Below are positions 26,172 through 35,169 of a stretch of 64,000 nt of DNA, one piece after another. The translations under genes were made by a program, and so were the position numbers. This DNA is from Neopusillimonas maritima (GTDB taxonomy: Bacteria; Pseudomonadota; Gammaproteobacteria; Burkholderiales; Burkholderiaceae_B). The notes beneath the pieces are model-generated. The model was not told where the DNA came from. It saw only the letters and a list, made by a program, of their open reading frames with translations, and searched no databases. Positions within the stretch are counted from its first letter, which is position 1. Every line of letters begins with the position of its first letter. Location of the stretch: NCBI RefSeq assembly GCF_040930455.2, contig NZ_CP170494.1. One strand, given 5' to 3'.

Positions 26172-27632
26172 TCAGCGAACGACGAACTGGCCCATCATCC
26201 CGTTATCCTCATGCTCAAGAATATGGCAGTGGTACATGAAAGGGGATGATATCGCCGGTTGCAAAAACCTCACCAGAAGTTCCACCGGCTCTCGGACTAC
26301 GACCGTGTCTCTAAGACCTTGATCTCGAATACCTTTGTCCGACCCGTTCCGGCTCAAAACTTCGAAATGAACACCATGAATGTGAAACGGATGTGTCATC
26401 ATATTTCCCGAAACATCCCAAATCTCTGTATCACCGAGCCTTACTTTTTCATTGATTCTTTGCATATCGAATGCATGCCCATTGATACCGAACATTCCCA
26501 TGCCTCTGCCCATCATGCCGCCCATGCCCATATTCATTACAAAGCGCCGCCGCCGAACCGCCTTCGATACATCCAGACGCTCATGGGTGGAAAGCTTCTC
26601 TGGCACCTTGGCCCCAAGGGCTTCCGTGCCCTCAGGCTCGAAGCCGACGACTGTCTCCCGTCCGACCCCACCCAGTCCGGCAACACCTGACATCATTCGC
26701 ATCATCATCGAAACATTGTTATCCGGCGCTGTATCCAGAGTGGTGGCTCGACCATCAGAGAAATCAACGAGTATTTCGGCTCGTTCACCCGGCGCAAGTC
26801 TCAGAGATCGCAGTTCGACCGGTTTTTCAAGCAGACCGCCTTCAGAAGCAATCCAGTGAAATAACCGATCGTCTGCAAAAGCAAGATCGTACTCCCTGGC
26901 GTTGGAACCATTTGCCAAGCGGAGACGAACCAGTCTGCGCGGCACACGGGTGACCGGGTTAACGGTTCCATTGACCATGAGGGTATCGCCTCTTCTACCG
27001 TGCATCGCCGCCATCATTCCCTGAGGGAATACAAGAGCACCATCTTCGAATTGCCGATCCTGCAATATTAAAGGTAGATCGTCAACCCCGTATTCCGAAG
27101 GCAACCCAAGCGCCTTTTCCTCGTCATCGGTGACGATAAGCAACCCCGCCAACCCGGTATACACTTGTTTCGCCGTACGACCATGGACATGCGAGTGATA
27201 CCAGAGGGTCGCTGCGGGCTGATTGATCGGGAGCACCGGTCGCCATGTAGACCTGGGACGTATTAGCTGGTGGGGTCCACCGTCAAGCTCTCCTGGAACA
27301 AGCAAGCCATGCCAATGGACCGTTGTGTCTTCACGAAGAGCGTTTGTAATGGCGACCTCTACGTCATCGCCGCGATGAACACGCAGTGTCGGGCCAAGAT
27401 AATTTCCGTTGTAGCCAAGCGTCACGCTTTCCCGCTCTGGAAAAAAGGAGGTCTTACCTGCCTGCGCGATTAACGCAATTGATTGTCTCTGATTGCGGGC
27501 ATCGATCAACTCAGGAATTTTCAATTTTCTCGGATCACTATTTGCCGACGATGGCCATATGGCTGACCCAACTAAAAGTGAGCCTCCCGCAAGTACGGCA
27601 CCAGTCAGAAAAGAACGACGAGTAAACATCAT
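26172..27632 (-). CDS. cueO: Tat-exported multicopper oxidase, CueO-like
   Basis: A 486-residue oxidase. Tat signal TRRSFLTGAVLAGGSLL at residues 4-20; three cupredoxin domains; copper motifs HWHG, WYHSHVH, HPFHIHG and HCHILEHEDNGMMGQ in that order, giving type 1, 2 and 3 sites. A Met-rich segment (NMGMGGMMGRGMGMFG, about residues 370-385) resembles the CueO Met-rich insert that binds Cu(I). It probably oxidises periplasmic Cu(I). A good AGGA site precedes ATG-ATG. It is a second oxidase type distinct from the PcoA/CopA-type enzyme at 43860. A dyad lies 49-65 nt upstream. Confidence 0.9.
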   Translation of the reverse strand: MMFTRRSFLTGAVLAGGSLLVGSAIWPSSANSDPRKLKIPELIDARNQRQSIALIAQAGKTSFFPERESVTLGYNGNYLGPTLRVHRGDDVEVAITNALREDTTVHWHGLLVPGELDGGPHQLIRPRSTWRPVLPINQPAATLWYHSHVHGRTAKQVYTGLAGLLIVTDDEEKALGLPSEYGVDDLPLILQDRQFEDGALVFPQGMMAAMHGRRGDTLMVNGTVNPVTRVPRRLVRLRLANGSNAREYDLAFADDRLFHWIASEGGLLEKPVELRSLRLAPGERAEILVDFSDGRATTLDTAPDNNVSMMMRMMSGVAGLGGVGRETVVGFEPEGTEALGAKVPEKLSTHERLDVSKAVRRRRFVMNMGMGGMMGRGMGMFGINGHAFDMQRINEKVRLGDTEIWDVSGNMMTHPFHIHGVHFEVLSRNGSDKGIRDQGLRDTVVVREPVELLVRFLQPAISSPFMYHCHILEHEDNGMMGQFVVR

Positions 27633-27680
27633 ATTTTTTTCCTATAATAAAATTCTGTTCAACTATTGTCCTGCACGCCA

Positions 27681-27697
27681 GTGAAATAAAGTTTCAC
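27681..27697. promoter_or_regulatory. Perfect dyad GTGAAA-N5-TTTCAC upstream of the CueO-like gene
   Basis: GTGAAATAAAGTTTCAC is a 17-bp inverted repeat about 50 nt upstream of the oxidase start in an otherwise gene-free stretch of 289 nt (27633-27921). It is unlike the ATTACA-type box seen elsewhere, so a different regulator may act here. No T-run follows, so it is not an obvious terminator. Confidence 0.45.
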
Positions 27698-27921
27698 GAA
27701 CCAAAAGAAAAACTTTATCGCTGTCTAAACCCCGACCCACCTCAATGCGTTGTACGTATAGGTACTAAGCCGGATTTCATTCAGCCTAGACTGGCATCAA
27801 AATTGATCGGGGCGTTGATGGAGGATTGGCTATCACCAAAGATATGGATTCCTAAAAAGATGCATCACAAGACAGTAAACGACGTTCGCGGATGTCAATA
27901 TTTGTCTGTACATAGATGTAA

Positions 27922-28668
27922 TCAGCCAATGTTCCCCAAAACCGGGAACGTTCTAAGCAGCCAAATCGCAAAACGAACCATTTGCCCGCTGGCCACTGCA
28001 ATACCCATCAGTACCATAATCACGCCCGTCACGATCCGAAGGTAGCGACCTGTCCGTCTCAGCGCACCTAATCGGCGCACAAACGGCGTCATGAAGTAAG
28101 CCGACAACAAAAAGGGAATACCAAGCCCCAACGCATATACACCTAGTAGCAACATTCCCTGATCTAATGTCTGAGCCGTGGCGCCCAATGCCAGAATGCC
28201 TCCTAACACCGGCCCGATACAAGGGGTCCAGCCAAAGCCAAAAGCTATACCCAGCACGCCTGCCGACCAGGGGTTACCTCCACTTGCCTTCGACTCAAAG
28301 CGATAATAGCGTTGCGTCCATAAGGGTGCCCGCACCACACCCATAATCAATAGACCGGAAATAACAATAATGACACCCGCTACAATATTGAGCTCATAGC
28401 GATAGGACAAGAACAGGCGTCCAATCGCCGTAATGCTGGCGCCAAGAACGAGAAAAACCAAAGAAAATCCCAGAACAAAACACGCACTCAATCCCAATAT
28501 TCGCCACCGGGCGATACGCGCCTCCGCAGAAGATACTGTGGGAGCCACTGAGCCACCGGCAATATAAGAAAGATAGCCTGGAACGAGCGGTAAAACACAG
28601 GGCGACAGGAATGACGCAATACCGGCAAAAAATGCCGTCGGCAACCCCAAAATACTTAACTCAAGCAT
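27922..28668 (-). CDS. ccdA: CcdA/DsbD-like transmembrane thiol reductant transporter
   Basis: A 248-residue protein with six predicted membrane helices. The first contains ASFLSPCVLPLVPGYLSYI with the conserved Cys of CcdA. The second conserved Cys is in FGFGWTPCIGPVLGGILAL. It passes electrons from cytoplasmic thioredoxin to periplasmic thiol proteins such as CcmG, CcmH and TlpA. It follows the TlpA-like gene by 26 nt and the ccm genes before that, so it probably feeds the heme-attachment pathway on this island. Confidence 0.9.
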   Translation of the reverse strand: MLELSILGLPTAFFAGIASFLSPCVLPLVPGYLSYIAGGSVAPTVSSAEARIARWRILGLSACFVLGFSLVFLVLGASITAIGRLFLSYRYELNIVAGVIIVISGLLIMGVVRAPLWTQRYYRFESKASGGNPWSAGVLGIAFGFGWTPCIGPVLGGILALGATAQTLDQGMLLLGVYALGLGIPFLLSAYFMTPFVRRLGALRRTGRYLRIVTGVIMVLMGIAVASGQMVRFAIWLLRTFPVLGNIG

Positions 28669-28694
28669 CGCACCTCCTCAAAAACTTCATTAAC

Positions 28695-29309
28695 TTAATC
28701 TTTAGCGCTAGAGCGCAGCAGTGCGGCATCAATCAAGGCGTCGACTTGCGGGCTGTCCCAGGCAGCCGCGCCCATTGCCCGCCCTATTTCACGACCCTCA
28801 TGATTAATCAGCAATGTCGTTGGTACCCCCGGAATTCGCAAAGTATCGGCAACCTTTGTAGTCGGATCAAAATAACCGTGCAGGGTTTGTATGTTGAACT
28901 CTTTATAGAACGGCTTGACCAACGCCGGGTCCCGATCAATAGAAAGCGCCACCACTTCGAATGTCGGCCCCCCTCGCTTGGCATTCAACCGATCAAGCGA
29001 CGGCATTTCCTCACGGCAAGGCGGACACCATGTAGCCCAGATATTGAGTAAAACAACTCGACCGCGAAAATCAGCCAGACTGATTGTTTTTCCTGCTTCG
29101 TTCTGAAAAGAGAAGGCCGGCAATTCGCGCGGGGTGTGCCACCGCATGAAGCGCTGATTACCTATATCAATCGCAACATTCAGCACACCGCCAAAGTTAT
29201 TATTCGAGGCGTTATTATCCTGATAACGATATAAAGCCGCGGCTATGGCGATGACACTTATTAGCCCAAGTGCAATCCATCCGGTTTTCCTAAAAATTTG
29301 CTTCATCAT
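28695..29309 (-). CDS. TlpA/ResA-like membrane-anchored thioredoxin
   Basis: A 204-residue protein with an N-terminal anchor (residues 10-27), then a thioredoxin fold with the active site WATWCPPCREEMPSL (Cys95, Cys98) and the cis-Pro loop IPGVPTTLLINHEG. This family reduces disulfides in the periplasm, for example apocytochrome CxxCH or copper-site Cys of oxidases. It sits between ccmI (13 nt) and ccdA, so it is likely part of the same thiol relay. It is distinct from CcmG at 30629. Confidence 0.88.
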   Translation of the reverse strand: MMKQIFRKTGWIALGLISVIAIAAALYRYQDNNASNNNFGGVLNVAIDIGNQRFMRWHTPRELPAFSFQNEAGKTISLADFRGRVVLLNIWATWCPPCREEMPSLDRLNAKRGGPTFEVVALSIDRDPALVKPFYKEFNIQTLHGYFDPTTKVADTLRIPGVPTTLLINHEGREIGRAMGAAAWDSPQVDALIDAALLRSSAKD

Positions 29310-29322
29310 AAAAATCCAATAC

Positions 29323-30180
29323 TCAACGCTCTTGAGGTACGAAGCGGCCTTGCTCGCGACGCGCCCGCTCTATACTGCCAGCCACTGCGCGCGAGGCATC
29401 GGAGCCGTCAGGAAGCAAAGCCAACAACTTTTGCCAGGACTGGATAGCCTCCTGATAATCACGTCGTTCAAGCGCTGCCGCGCCGGCTAAAGTCAACGCA
29501 AAAGGCTGATTGGGATCAAGACTTAATGCTTTCTCAATCAATTGCTGAGGCTTACCCTCAAACCCTTCGCTAGAGCTTCTAGCCAGCGTTTCTGCATATT
29601 CTGCCAACGCCAACGGGTCTGCCTCAATCACAGTCGTCGCCTTGCCAAAGGCTTGAGCCGCTTCCTCATATCTTTCAAAATATCGATAAGAACGCGCCAG
29701 CATAAGCCAGCCAGCCGGATCGTCCGGATTGCGTTCGAGTCGCGCTGCAAGCGATTCCACCATGGACTGCACATCGGCCTGTGTAACTCGCGCCGGGCTT
29801 TGTATCGGCTCCGGGGCAATCGTCGCAGGATTGCCCAAAGCCAGATATGTCAATGCGGAAGCAAGAGGGAGTGCAATAGACAGAACAACGGCTGAATACT
29901 TGCCGCCCTGCCGGGCCATGGTGCCTGTTCGTGCAGGCTCCACCTCATCGAGCACCCGTCGTTGGATATCTTGTCTGGCTTCAGCGTGATCACGCGCAGA
30001 GAGCGTGCCGCTCACGCGATCATGCTCCAGCTCCCGTAATTGATCACACAGTACGGTCGCATTGACAGCCTGATGCTCAAGATTGCTATCGTTCCGTGGG
30101 CTTCGCCAGAGTACAAGTCCAAGAGGAAGAACTACACCAGTCACGAGGAGTGCCGCGAACAAGATAAAAGTATGACTCAT
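29323..30180 (-). CDS. ccmI: Cytochrome c maturation protein CcmI (TPR)
   Basis: A 285-residue protein. An N-terminal two-helix membrane region (FILFAALLVTGVVLPLGLVLW and SAVVLSIALPLASALTYLAL) brackets a leucine-zipper-like loop. The C-terminal TPR repeats include AGWLMLARSYRYFERYEEAA and PFALTLAGAAALERRDYQEA. CcmI chaperones apocytochrome c to the CcmFH ligation complex. It is shorter than many CcmI/CycH proteins because the C-terminal extra domain is absent. It overlaps ccmH by 4 nt, indicating translational coupling. Confidence 0.88.
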   Translation of the reverse strand: MSHTFILFAALLVTGVVLPLGLVLWRSPRNDSNLEHQAVNATVLCDQLRELEHDRVSGTLSARDHAEARQDIQRRVLDEVEPARTGTMARQGGKYSAVVLSIALPLASALTYLALGNPATIAPEPIQSPARVTQADVQSMVESLAARLERNPDDPAGWLMLARSYRYFERYEEAAQAFGKATTVIEADPLALAEYAETLARSSSEGFEGKPQQLIEKALSLDPNQPFALTLAGAAALERRDYQEAIQSWQKLLALLPDGSDASRAVAGSIERARREQGRFVPQER

Positions 30181-30632
30181 GGCTGATTTCCATTACTTGT
30201 GATTTGCTTCAAGAGTGCGTCTGCTCGCGCACGCTCTTCATCGGACAATACCGGGTTCATCGCTCTCGCTTTACGGCGGATCAGAGAAACTATCAATACG
30301 AGAAGACCCAAAAGAAAAAACAACCCAGGGCCGAGCCATAGCAAAAACGTAGTAGCTTTGAAAGGCGGGCGATAAAGCACGAAATCGCCGTAGCGTTCGA
30401 CCATATATGCGCGAATTTCTGCATCACTCTGGCCGGCTTCAATTTGCTCGCGAATCTGCTGACGCAAATCGACCGCCAAATCTGCTCTTGAGGCGGCGAT
30501 CGACTCGTTTTGGCACACCAGACATCGCAGTTCAGACGCAATGCCGAGCATGCGTTTCTCTAGGTCAGGGCTTGTCGCCCACGACGGCACCACAAGCGCC
30601 GCACATAGTAAGACCATCCACAAACGCCTCAT
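30177..30632 (-). CDS. ccmH: Cytochrome c maturation protein CcmH
   Basis: A 151-residue protein. Signal sequence; the hallmark LRCLVCQNESIAAS with Cys37/Cys40; the helical bundle AVDLRQQIREQIEAGQSD; then YMVERYGDFVLYRPPFK and a C-terminal membrane helix (LLWLGPGLFFLLGLLVLIVSL). It holds or reduces the apocytochrome CxxCH thiols for heme ligation. It overlaps both ccmG and ccmI by a few bases, so the set is one operon. It is the short CcmH type, with CcmI separate. Confidence 0.93.
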   Translation of the reverse strand: MRRLWMVLLCAALVVPSWATSPDLEKRMLGIASELRCLVCQNESIAASRADLAVDLRQQIREQIEAGQSDAEIRAYMVERYGDFVLYRPPFKATTFLLWLGPGLFFLLGLLVLIVSLIRRKARAMNPVLSDEERARADALLKQITSNGNQP

Positions 30633-31153
30633 TGCTGCAACTCCCTAATCAACGGCAAAATGGTGTCGCGTGCAACGCGTGGCGTAACTGCGCCAATGTG
30701 CTTATAACGAATGACACCAGCCTTATCGATGACAAAGGTTTCTGGTACCCCATAGACACCAAAGTCTATGCCCACCCGCCCCTGTGTGTCGGATACAGAA
30801 AGCATATAAGCGTCGCCATTGCGTTCCAGCCATGCCAGCGCCTCACTGCGCACATCCTTATAGTTGAGCCCTACTATTGGAACTGAATGCGTCTTGGCTA
30901 GATCCATAATGACAGGATGCTCTTCAAGGCACGCGTAGCACCACGATGCCCAAACATTGAGTAGCCACACTTTGCCTTTCAACTGCTCCGGCGAAAAAGT
31001 GTGTTCAGGCGAGGCCAATAACGGCAGGGTAAAGCTGGGTGCAGGCTTATCAATTAATGGCGAAGGCACTTCACTGGGCTTCAATGTAAGACCCACAGCA
31101 AGAAAGCCCACCAACACAATGAAACCCACAAATGGCCATAAAAAACGAGTCAT
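30629..31153 (-). CDS. ccmG: Cytochrome c maturation thioredoxin CcmG/DsbE
   Basis: A 174-residue membrane-anchored thioredoxin. Anchor at residues 7-23; active site WASWCYACLEEHP (Cys72, Cys75); the GVPETFVIDKAG cis-Pro region is typical of DsbE. It keeps apocytochrome and CcmH thiols reduced. It overlaps ccmF by 4 nt and ccmH by 4 nt. The WCYAC dipeptide differs from the WCPTC of the E. coli protein but variants there are common. Confidence 0.92.
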   Translation of the reverse strand: MTRFLWPFVGFIVLVGFLAVGLTLKPSEVPSPLIDKPAPSFTLPLLASPEHTFSPEQLKGKVWLLNVWASWCYACLEEHPVIMDLAKTHSVPIVGLNYKDVRSEALAWLERNGDAYMLSVSDTQGRVGIDFGVYGVPETFVIDKAGVIRYKHIGAVTPRVARDTILPLIRELQQ

Positions 31154-33120
31154 GAGGCGCCTCCCTGAAGCTGTACAGATACACGGCGCTCTCGTCTTTT
31201 CAGTCGATAACGCCGATCACTGATCGCTAACAACCCACCCAGGGCCATCAGTATGCAGCCACCCCAGATCCAGTCCACGAAAGGTTTGTAATAAACCCGT
31301 ATGCTCCAGGCCCTTTCGCCAAGCTGTTCCCCCAAGGCGACATATATATGACGTAACCCGTTGGCATCAATCGCCGCCTCCGTCATCGGCATGGGCGAAG
31401 AGGCATAACTTCGTTTTTCAGGGTGAAGCAAGCGCAAAACTTCTCCATCGAGTGACATTTCGATGTCCCCAACGTCGGCGATATAATTTGGCCCTGGTGC
31501 TTTACGTACCCCTAAAAACTTCAGGTCGTAACCGCCCGCAGTCACGATATCTCCGGGTGCCATGCGTACATCTTGCTCAGTTTCGTAGCCCACGACGAGC
31601 GTCACTCCCGCCACAAAGACAGCAATGCCCAGATGCGCCACATGCATGCCAAGCCAACTGCGCGGCTGGGCAAACAATCCACCGCGTGTAGCCCGCACAC
31701 GCTCTAAGACACCCAACACCACAGCGGTTGCAATCCACGTGGCCAATGCCAATCCCAAAGCCACCGGCCAAGACCAGCGACCCAACGCAATTGGCGTCGC
31801 GACGCCAATTACTAATGCTACAGCGGCCGGTATGTACAACCGTTTGAGCATGGCCCTCATTTTGGCCGATTTCCAATTGGCAACCGGCCCTACCGCCATC
31901 AATAACAGTGCCGGCACCATAAGTGGCACAAAGACAGCATTAAAGTACGGCGGGCCCACAGAAAGCTTGCCTAATCCCAACGCATCAATAAAAAGTGGAT
32001 ACAAGGTTCCAAGAATAATCGAACCCGCCGCCACGGCCAGCAATACGTTATTCACAAGCAACAAGGATTCACGAGAGAGCAAATCGAACCGTCCACCAAG
32101 CCCCACCTTTGGGGCGCGTAGGGCAAACAAAAATAAGGAGGTCCCCACCACCACAGTAAAGAGCAGCAGAATGAATACACCCCGGCGTGGATCGGTGGCA
32201 AAGGCGTGTACTGATGTCAGCACACCCGAACGCACGAGAAATGCGCCCAATAAGGACAAGGAAAAGGTGCTAATGGCAAGTAACACCGTCCAGCTTTTGA
32301 AACTGCCCCGCTTTTCTGTGACGGCCAATGAATGAATTAAAGCCGTACCCACCAGCCAAGGGATAAAGGAGGAATTTTCAACCGGATCCCAGAACCACCA
32401 GCCGCCCCAACCAAGTTCGTAATAGGCCCACCAACTTCCCAAGGCAATGCCCAAGGTAAGGAATAGCCACGCCGCCGTGGCCCATGGCCTGGACCAGCGG
32501 GCCCAGGCGGCGTCCAACTGCCCCGTTAAAAGCGCAGCAACCGCAAACGCAAACACGACTGAAAATCCTACGTAGCCCATATATAGCAGAGGAGGATGGA
32601 AGATCAATCCAACGTCCTGCAGCAACGGATTTAAATCCAATCCCTCCATCGGTGGCGGTACCAACCGTTCGAAAGGGTTGGATGTAAGCAAGACGAAAAG
32701 CAGAAACCCCGCCGCTACCAGCCCCAACACTCCCAATATGCGCGCCACCATCTCATCGGGTAACTGCCGTGAGAACACACTGACCGCGCACGCCCAGCCG
32801 GTTTGCATTAGCATCCACAATAAAAGCGAACCTTCATGCCCTCCCCAGACTGCTGCGATTCGATAAAACAAGGGTAACTGCGAATTAGAGTTCTGGGCGA
32901 CATATGCTACCGAGAAGTCTTTGGCAATAAACGCCCAAGCCAGACTGACAAAGCTGATAATGATCAATAAAAATTGAATGCACGCAGCCGGCCTGGCAAA
33001 AGCCATCCACCGCAAATTGCCGTTAGCGGCGCCGGCAAGCGCGAAACCACCCTGGGCCAGCGCCACAAACAATGTCAGAATCAGAGAAAAATGGCCGATT
33101 TCAGGAATCATGGTCGTCAT
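31150..33120 (-). CDS. ccmF: Cytochrome c heme lyase CcmF
   Basis: A 656-residue polytopic protein with about 14 hydrophobic segments. The WWD signature WGGWWFWDPVEN is near residues 233-246, and conserved His are seen in GHEGSLLLW, HPPLLYMGYVG and ALIHSLAVTEKRG. CcmF, with CcmH/I, transfers heme from holo-CcmE to the apocytochrome. Length is full for the family. It starts within the last codons of ccmE and overlaps ccmG. Confidence 0.95.
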   Translation of the reverse strand: MTTMIPEIGHFSLILTLFVALAQGGFALAGAANGNLRWMAFARPAACIQFLLIIISFVSLAWAFIAKDFSVAYVAQNSNSQLPLFYRIAAVWGGHEGSLLLWMLMQTGWACAVSVFSRQLPDEMVARILGVLGLVAAGFLLFVLLTSNPFERLVPPPMEGLDLNPLLQDVGLIFHPPLLYMGYVGFSVVFAFAVAALLTGQLDAAWARWSRPWATAAWLFLTLGIALGSWWAYYELGWGGWWFWDPVENSSFIPWLVGTALIHSLAVTEKRGSFKSWTVLLAISTFSLSLLGAFLVRSGVLTSVHAFATDPRRGVFILLLFTVVVGTSLFLFALRAPKVGLGGRFDLLSRESLLLVNNVLLAVAAGSIILGTLYPLFIDALGLGKLSVGPPYFNAVFVPLMVPALLLMAVGPVANWKSAKMRAMLKRLYIPAAVALVIGVATPIALGRWSWPVALGLALATWIATAVVLGVLERVRATRGGLFAQPRSWLGMHVAHLGIAVFVAGVTLVVGYETEQDVRMAPGDIVTAGGYDLKFLGVRKAPGPNYIADVGDIEMSLDGEVLRLLHPEKRSYASSPMPMTEAAIDANGLRHIYVALGEQLGERAWSIRVYYKPFVDWIWGGCILMALGGLLAISDRRYRLKRRERRVSVQLQGGAS

Positions 33121-33563
33121 GGCCTCGTAGATGAAGTGTTCTTGGTGGCCTGGTCCAAAGCATGCTGGGCCTCAGGCGGCATGTAGTTCTCGTCGTGTTT
33201 GGCTAGAACCTCCTGAGCACGAAAATGCCCGCTTGGCTCAAGCCTGCCTTGGGCCACAACTCCTTTCCCTTCCCTGAACAAATCGGGCAAAATTCCCGTA
33301 TAGGTAACGGGTATGGTCTTAACGGTGTCGGTGACGATAAAACTCACAGTAAGGCCGTCGTTTTGGCGCTGAACACTGCCTGTTTGAACCATTCCCCCAA
33401 TGCGAAACGTATGCTCTTTGGGAGCTTCGCCCGCACTAACCTGAGTTGGGGTAAAAAAGAACACAAGGTTGCTTTGAAACGCATTAAGCACTAGCACCGT
33501 AGCTACGCCCAATGCAGCGACACCACCCGCGATGAGCGCAATTCGCTTATGTCTGTTTTTCAT
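33117..33563 (-). CDS. ccmE: Heme chaperone CcmE
   Basis: A 148-residue membrane-anchored OB-fold protein. Start chosen at MKNRHKRI, 9 nt after AGGA; further upstream Met codons in frame are less well placed. Anchor at residues 8-28; FRIGGMVQTGSVQRQ; VTYTGILPDLFREGKGVVAQG; the covalent heme His123 in AKHDENYMPPE with Tyr127. It receives heme from CcmABCD and hands it to CcmF. The gene begins inside the end of ccmD and overlaps ccmF. Confidence 0.94.
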   Translation of the reverse strand: MKNRHKRIALIAGGVAALGVATVLVLNAFQSNLVFFFTPTQVSAGEAPKEHTFRIGGMVQTGSVQRQNDGLTVSFIVTDTVKTIPVTYTGILPDLFREGKGVVAQGRLEPSGHFRAQEVLAKHDENYMPPEAQHALDQATKNTSSTRP

Positions 33564-33741
33564 TGTCATCATTCCTTTCCGTAGTTGATGCACGCTTTAT
33601 CCGGGACAAGGCGCTTTTGCGCCGTTGACCGAGCACGAATAACTCAAGGCTCAGAGCTGCGACGGTAACGCCTACTGAACCCCATACATAAAGCCCATAG
33701 CCACCCATCGCAAAAAAATCAGCCGCACTATTCCAACTCAT
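33547..33741 (-). CDS. ccmD: Heme exporter small subunit CcmD
   Basis: A 64-residue single-pass protein (GGYGLYVWGSVGVTVAALSLELFVL) with a basic cytoplasmic tail (GQRRKSALSRIKRAS). This is the usual size and layout of CcmD, which stabilises the CcmABC-CcmE release complex. It overlaps ccmC by 4 nt and ccmE by 17 nt. Confidence 0.88.
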   Translation of the reverse strand: MSWNSAADFFAMGGYGLYVWGSVGVTVAALSLELFVLGQRRKSALSRIKRASTTERNDDNEKQT

Positions 33742-34475
33742 CGCCTCACCTCAATCAATTCAATTAGCCAATCAGCATGCCGTTCTCTTTCCAGCACAAT
33801 GCAACGCAGCCGCATCAAAGCAACAACCACCGTATACATCCAGGATGCAAAGGCCATAAGCAACATGCCTACGAGCATGAGCGTTGCCATCGAAGGAGCT
33901 TGCGTTAAAGAGACCGATGCCCCTTGATGCAAGGTGTTCCACCACTGCACTGAGAAATAAATAATCGGAATATTGACAACGCCGACAAGCGCGAGCACCG
34001 CTCCTGCTCTATCGGCTCGACGCGGCTCATCAATCGCAGACTGCAGTGCCAGAAACCCCGCATAGAGAAAAAATAAAAGCAGTTCCGAAGTTAAACGCGC
34101 ATCCCACACCCACCAAGTTCCCCACATCGGTTTTCCCCAGAGCGCGCCGGTCCAAAGCGAAAGAAATGTGAACATAGCACCAGTGGGCGCCAAGGCCGAG
34201 GCCATCATGGCCGACAGCCGACTGTTAAATGCCAGGCCTATCGCTGCCCAAAAAGCCATGACCAAATATATGAACATCGACATCCAGGAGACAGGCACAT
34301 GAAAAAAGATAATTCGATAACCTTCACCCTGTTGCGCGTCTGTCGGAGCCAAAATAAAGCCAACATACAGCCCCGCGGCGGCCAATGACACCGCGCCCGC
34401 AGCGAACCAAGGAATCATTTTTTCGGCCAGAGGATAGAACATTCTGGGCGAAGCATACTTAAACCAATTAATCAT
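33738..34475 (-). CDS. ccmC: Heme handling protein CcmC
   Basis: A 245-residue protein with six hydrophobic helices. The WWD domain reads WGTWWVWDARLTSELLLFF, and the flanking conserved His are in FFHVPVSWMSMF and WNTLHQGASVSL. CcmC loads heme on CcmE. Near-complete family length. It lies 10 nt after ccmB and overlaps ccmD. Confidence 0.94.
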   Translation of the reverse strand: MINWFKYASPRMFYPLAEKMIPWFAAGAVSLAAAGLYVGFILAPTDAQQGEGYRIIFFHVPVSWMSMFIYLVMAFWAAIGLAFNSRLSAMMASALAPTGAMFTFLSLWTGALWGKPMWGTWWVWDARLTSELLLFFLYAGFLALQSAIDEPRRADRAGAVLALVGVVNIPIIYFSVQWWNTLHQGASVSLTQAPSMATLMLVGMLLMAFASWMYTVVVALMRLRCIVLERERHADWLIELIEVRR

Positions 34476-34485
34476 TCAATTGCCC

Positions 34486-35169
34486 TTATTCCAATGCAAT
34501 ACGCAGCGCCACGGTCGTAGCCCACGGTGCAAAAAAGCCGGCCAGAACCAATATCGCGGCCAGCAATGACAGATGTGAAGCTGCTTCCAACCCAGCATTC
34601 ACGGCGCCCACCGAGCCGGCACCAAAGACCAGGACCGGCACATAAAGAGGCAGCACCAATAACGCCACCAACACCCCTCCACCACGTAAACCAAGGGTCA
34701 ACCCGGCACCGATCGCTCCCACCAGACTGAGCACCGGCGTGCCGATCACCAAAGATAGAGTCAATGCAGTCAATGACGAGGCCGAAAGGTCGTATTGCAA
34801 GCCTAACAGCGGTGCCAATAACACCAGGGGCAATCCAGAGAGCAGCCAATGTGCAAACACTTTCCCTACTACCAGCATGCCCAACGGAGCAGACGAAAAA
34901 AACAGTTGCTCCAGAGTGCCATCGGCGTAATCCTGCTCAAACAGCCGATTCAACGACAACATACCGGCTAACAGTGCTGCCACCCAAAGAACGCCTGGCG
35001 CAATTTGTCGCAACGTATCTCGCTCCGGACCAACTCCTAAAGGAAACAGGCTCACCACGATGACAAAGAAAACAAGCGGTGTGAACGCATCCGCCTTACG
35101 ACGCATGGCGATCTTTAAGTCACGACGTATAACTCCACTCAACGCAATCAATCCAAACATCTTGCTCAT
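34486..35169 (-). CDS. ccmB: Heme exporter ABC permease CcmB
   Basis: A 227-residue protein with six membrane helices. Typical motifs LKIAMRRKADAFTPLVFFV near the N-terminus and FEQDYADGTLEQLFFSSAPL in the middle. It partners CcmA in the ABC transporter that uses ATP to release holo-CcmE from CcmC. It overlaps ccmA by 4 nt. Confidence 0.93.
   Translation of the reverse strand: MSKMFGLIALSGVIRRDLKIAMRRKADAFTPLVFFVIVVSLFPLGVGPERDTLRQIAPGVLWVAALLAGMLSLNRLFEQDYADGTLEQLFFSSAPLGMLVVGKVFAHWLLSGLPLVLLAPLLGLQYDLSASSLTALTLSLVIGTPVLSLVGAIGAGLTLGLRGGGVLVALLVLPLYVPVLVFGAGSVGAVNAGLEAASHLSLLAAILVLAGFFAPWATTVALRIALE

Noticed and set aside
31625..32335. 236-residue plus-strand ORF opposite ccmF
   Set aside because: Low-complexity Thr/Asn/Pro/Ala sequence produced by the reverse of a membrane protein gene.
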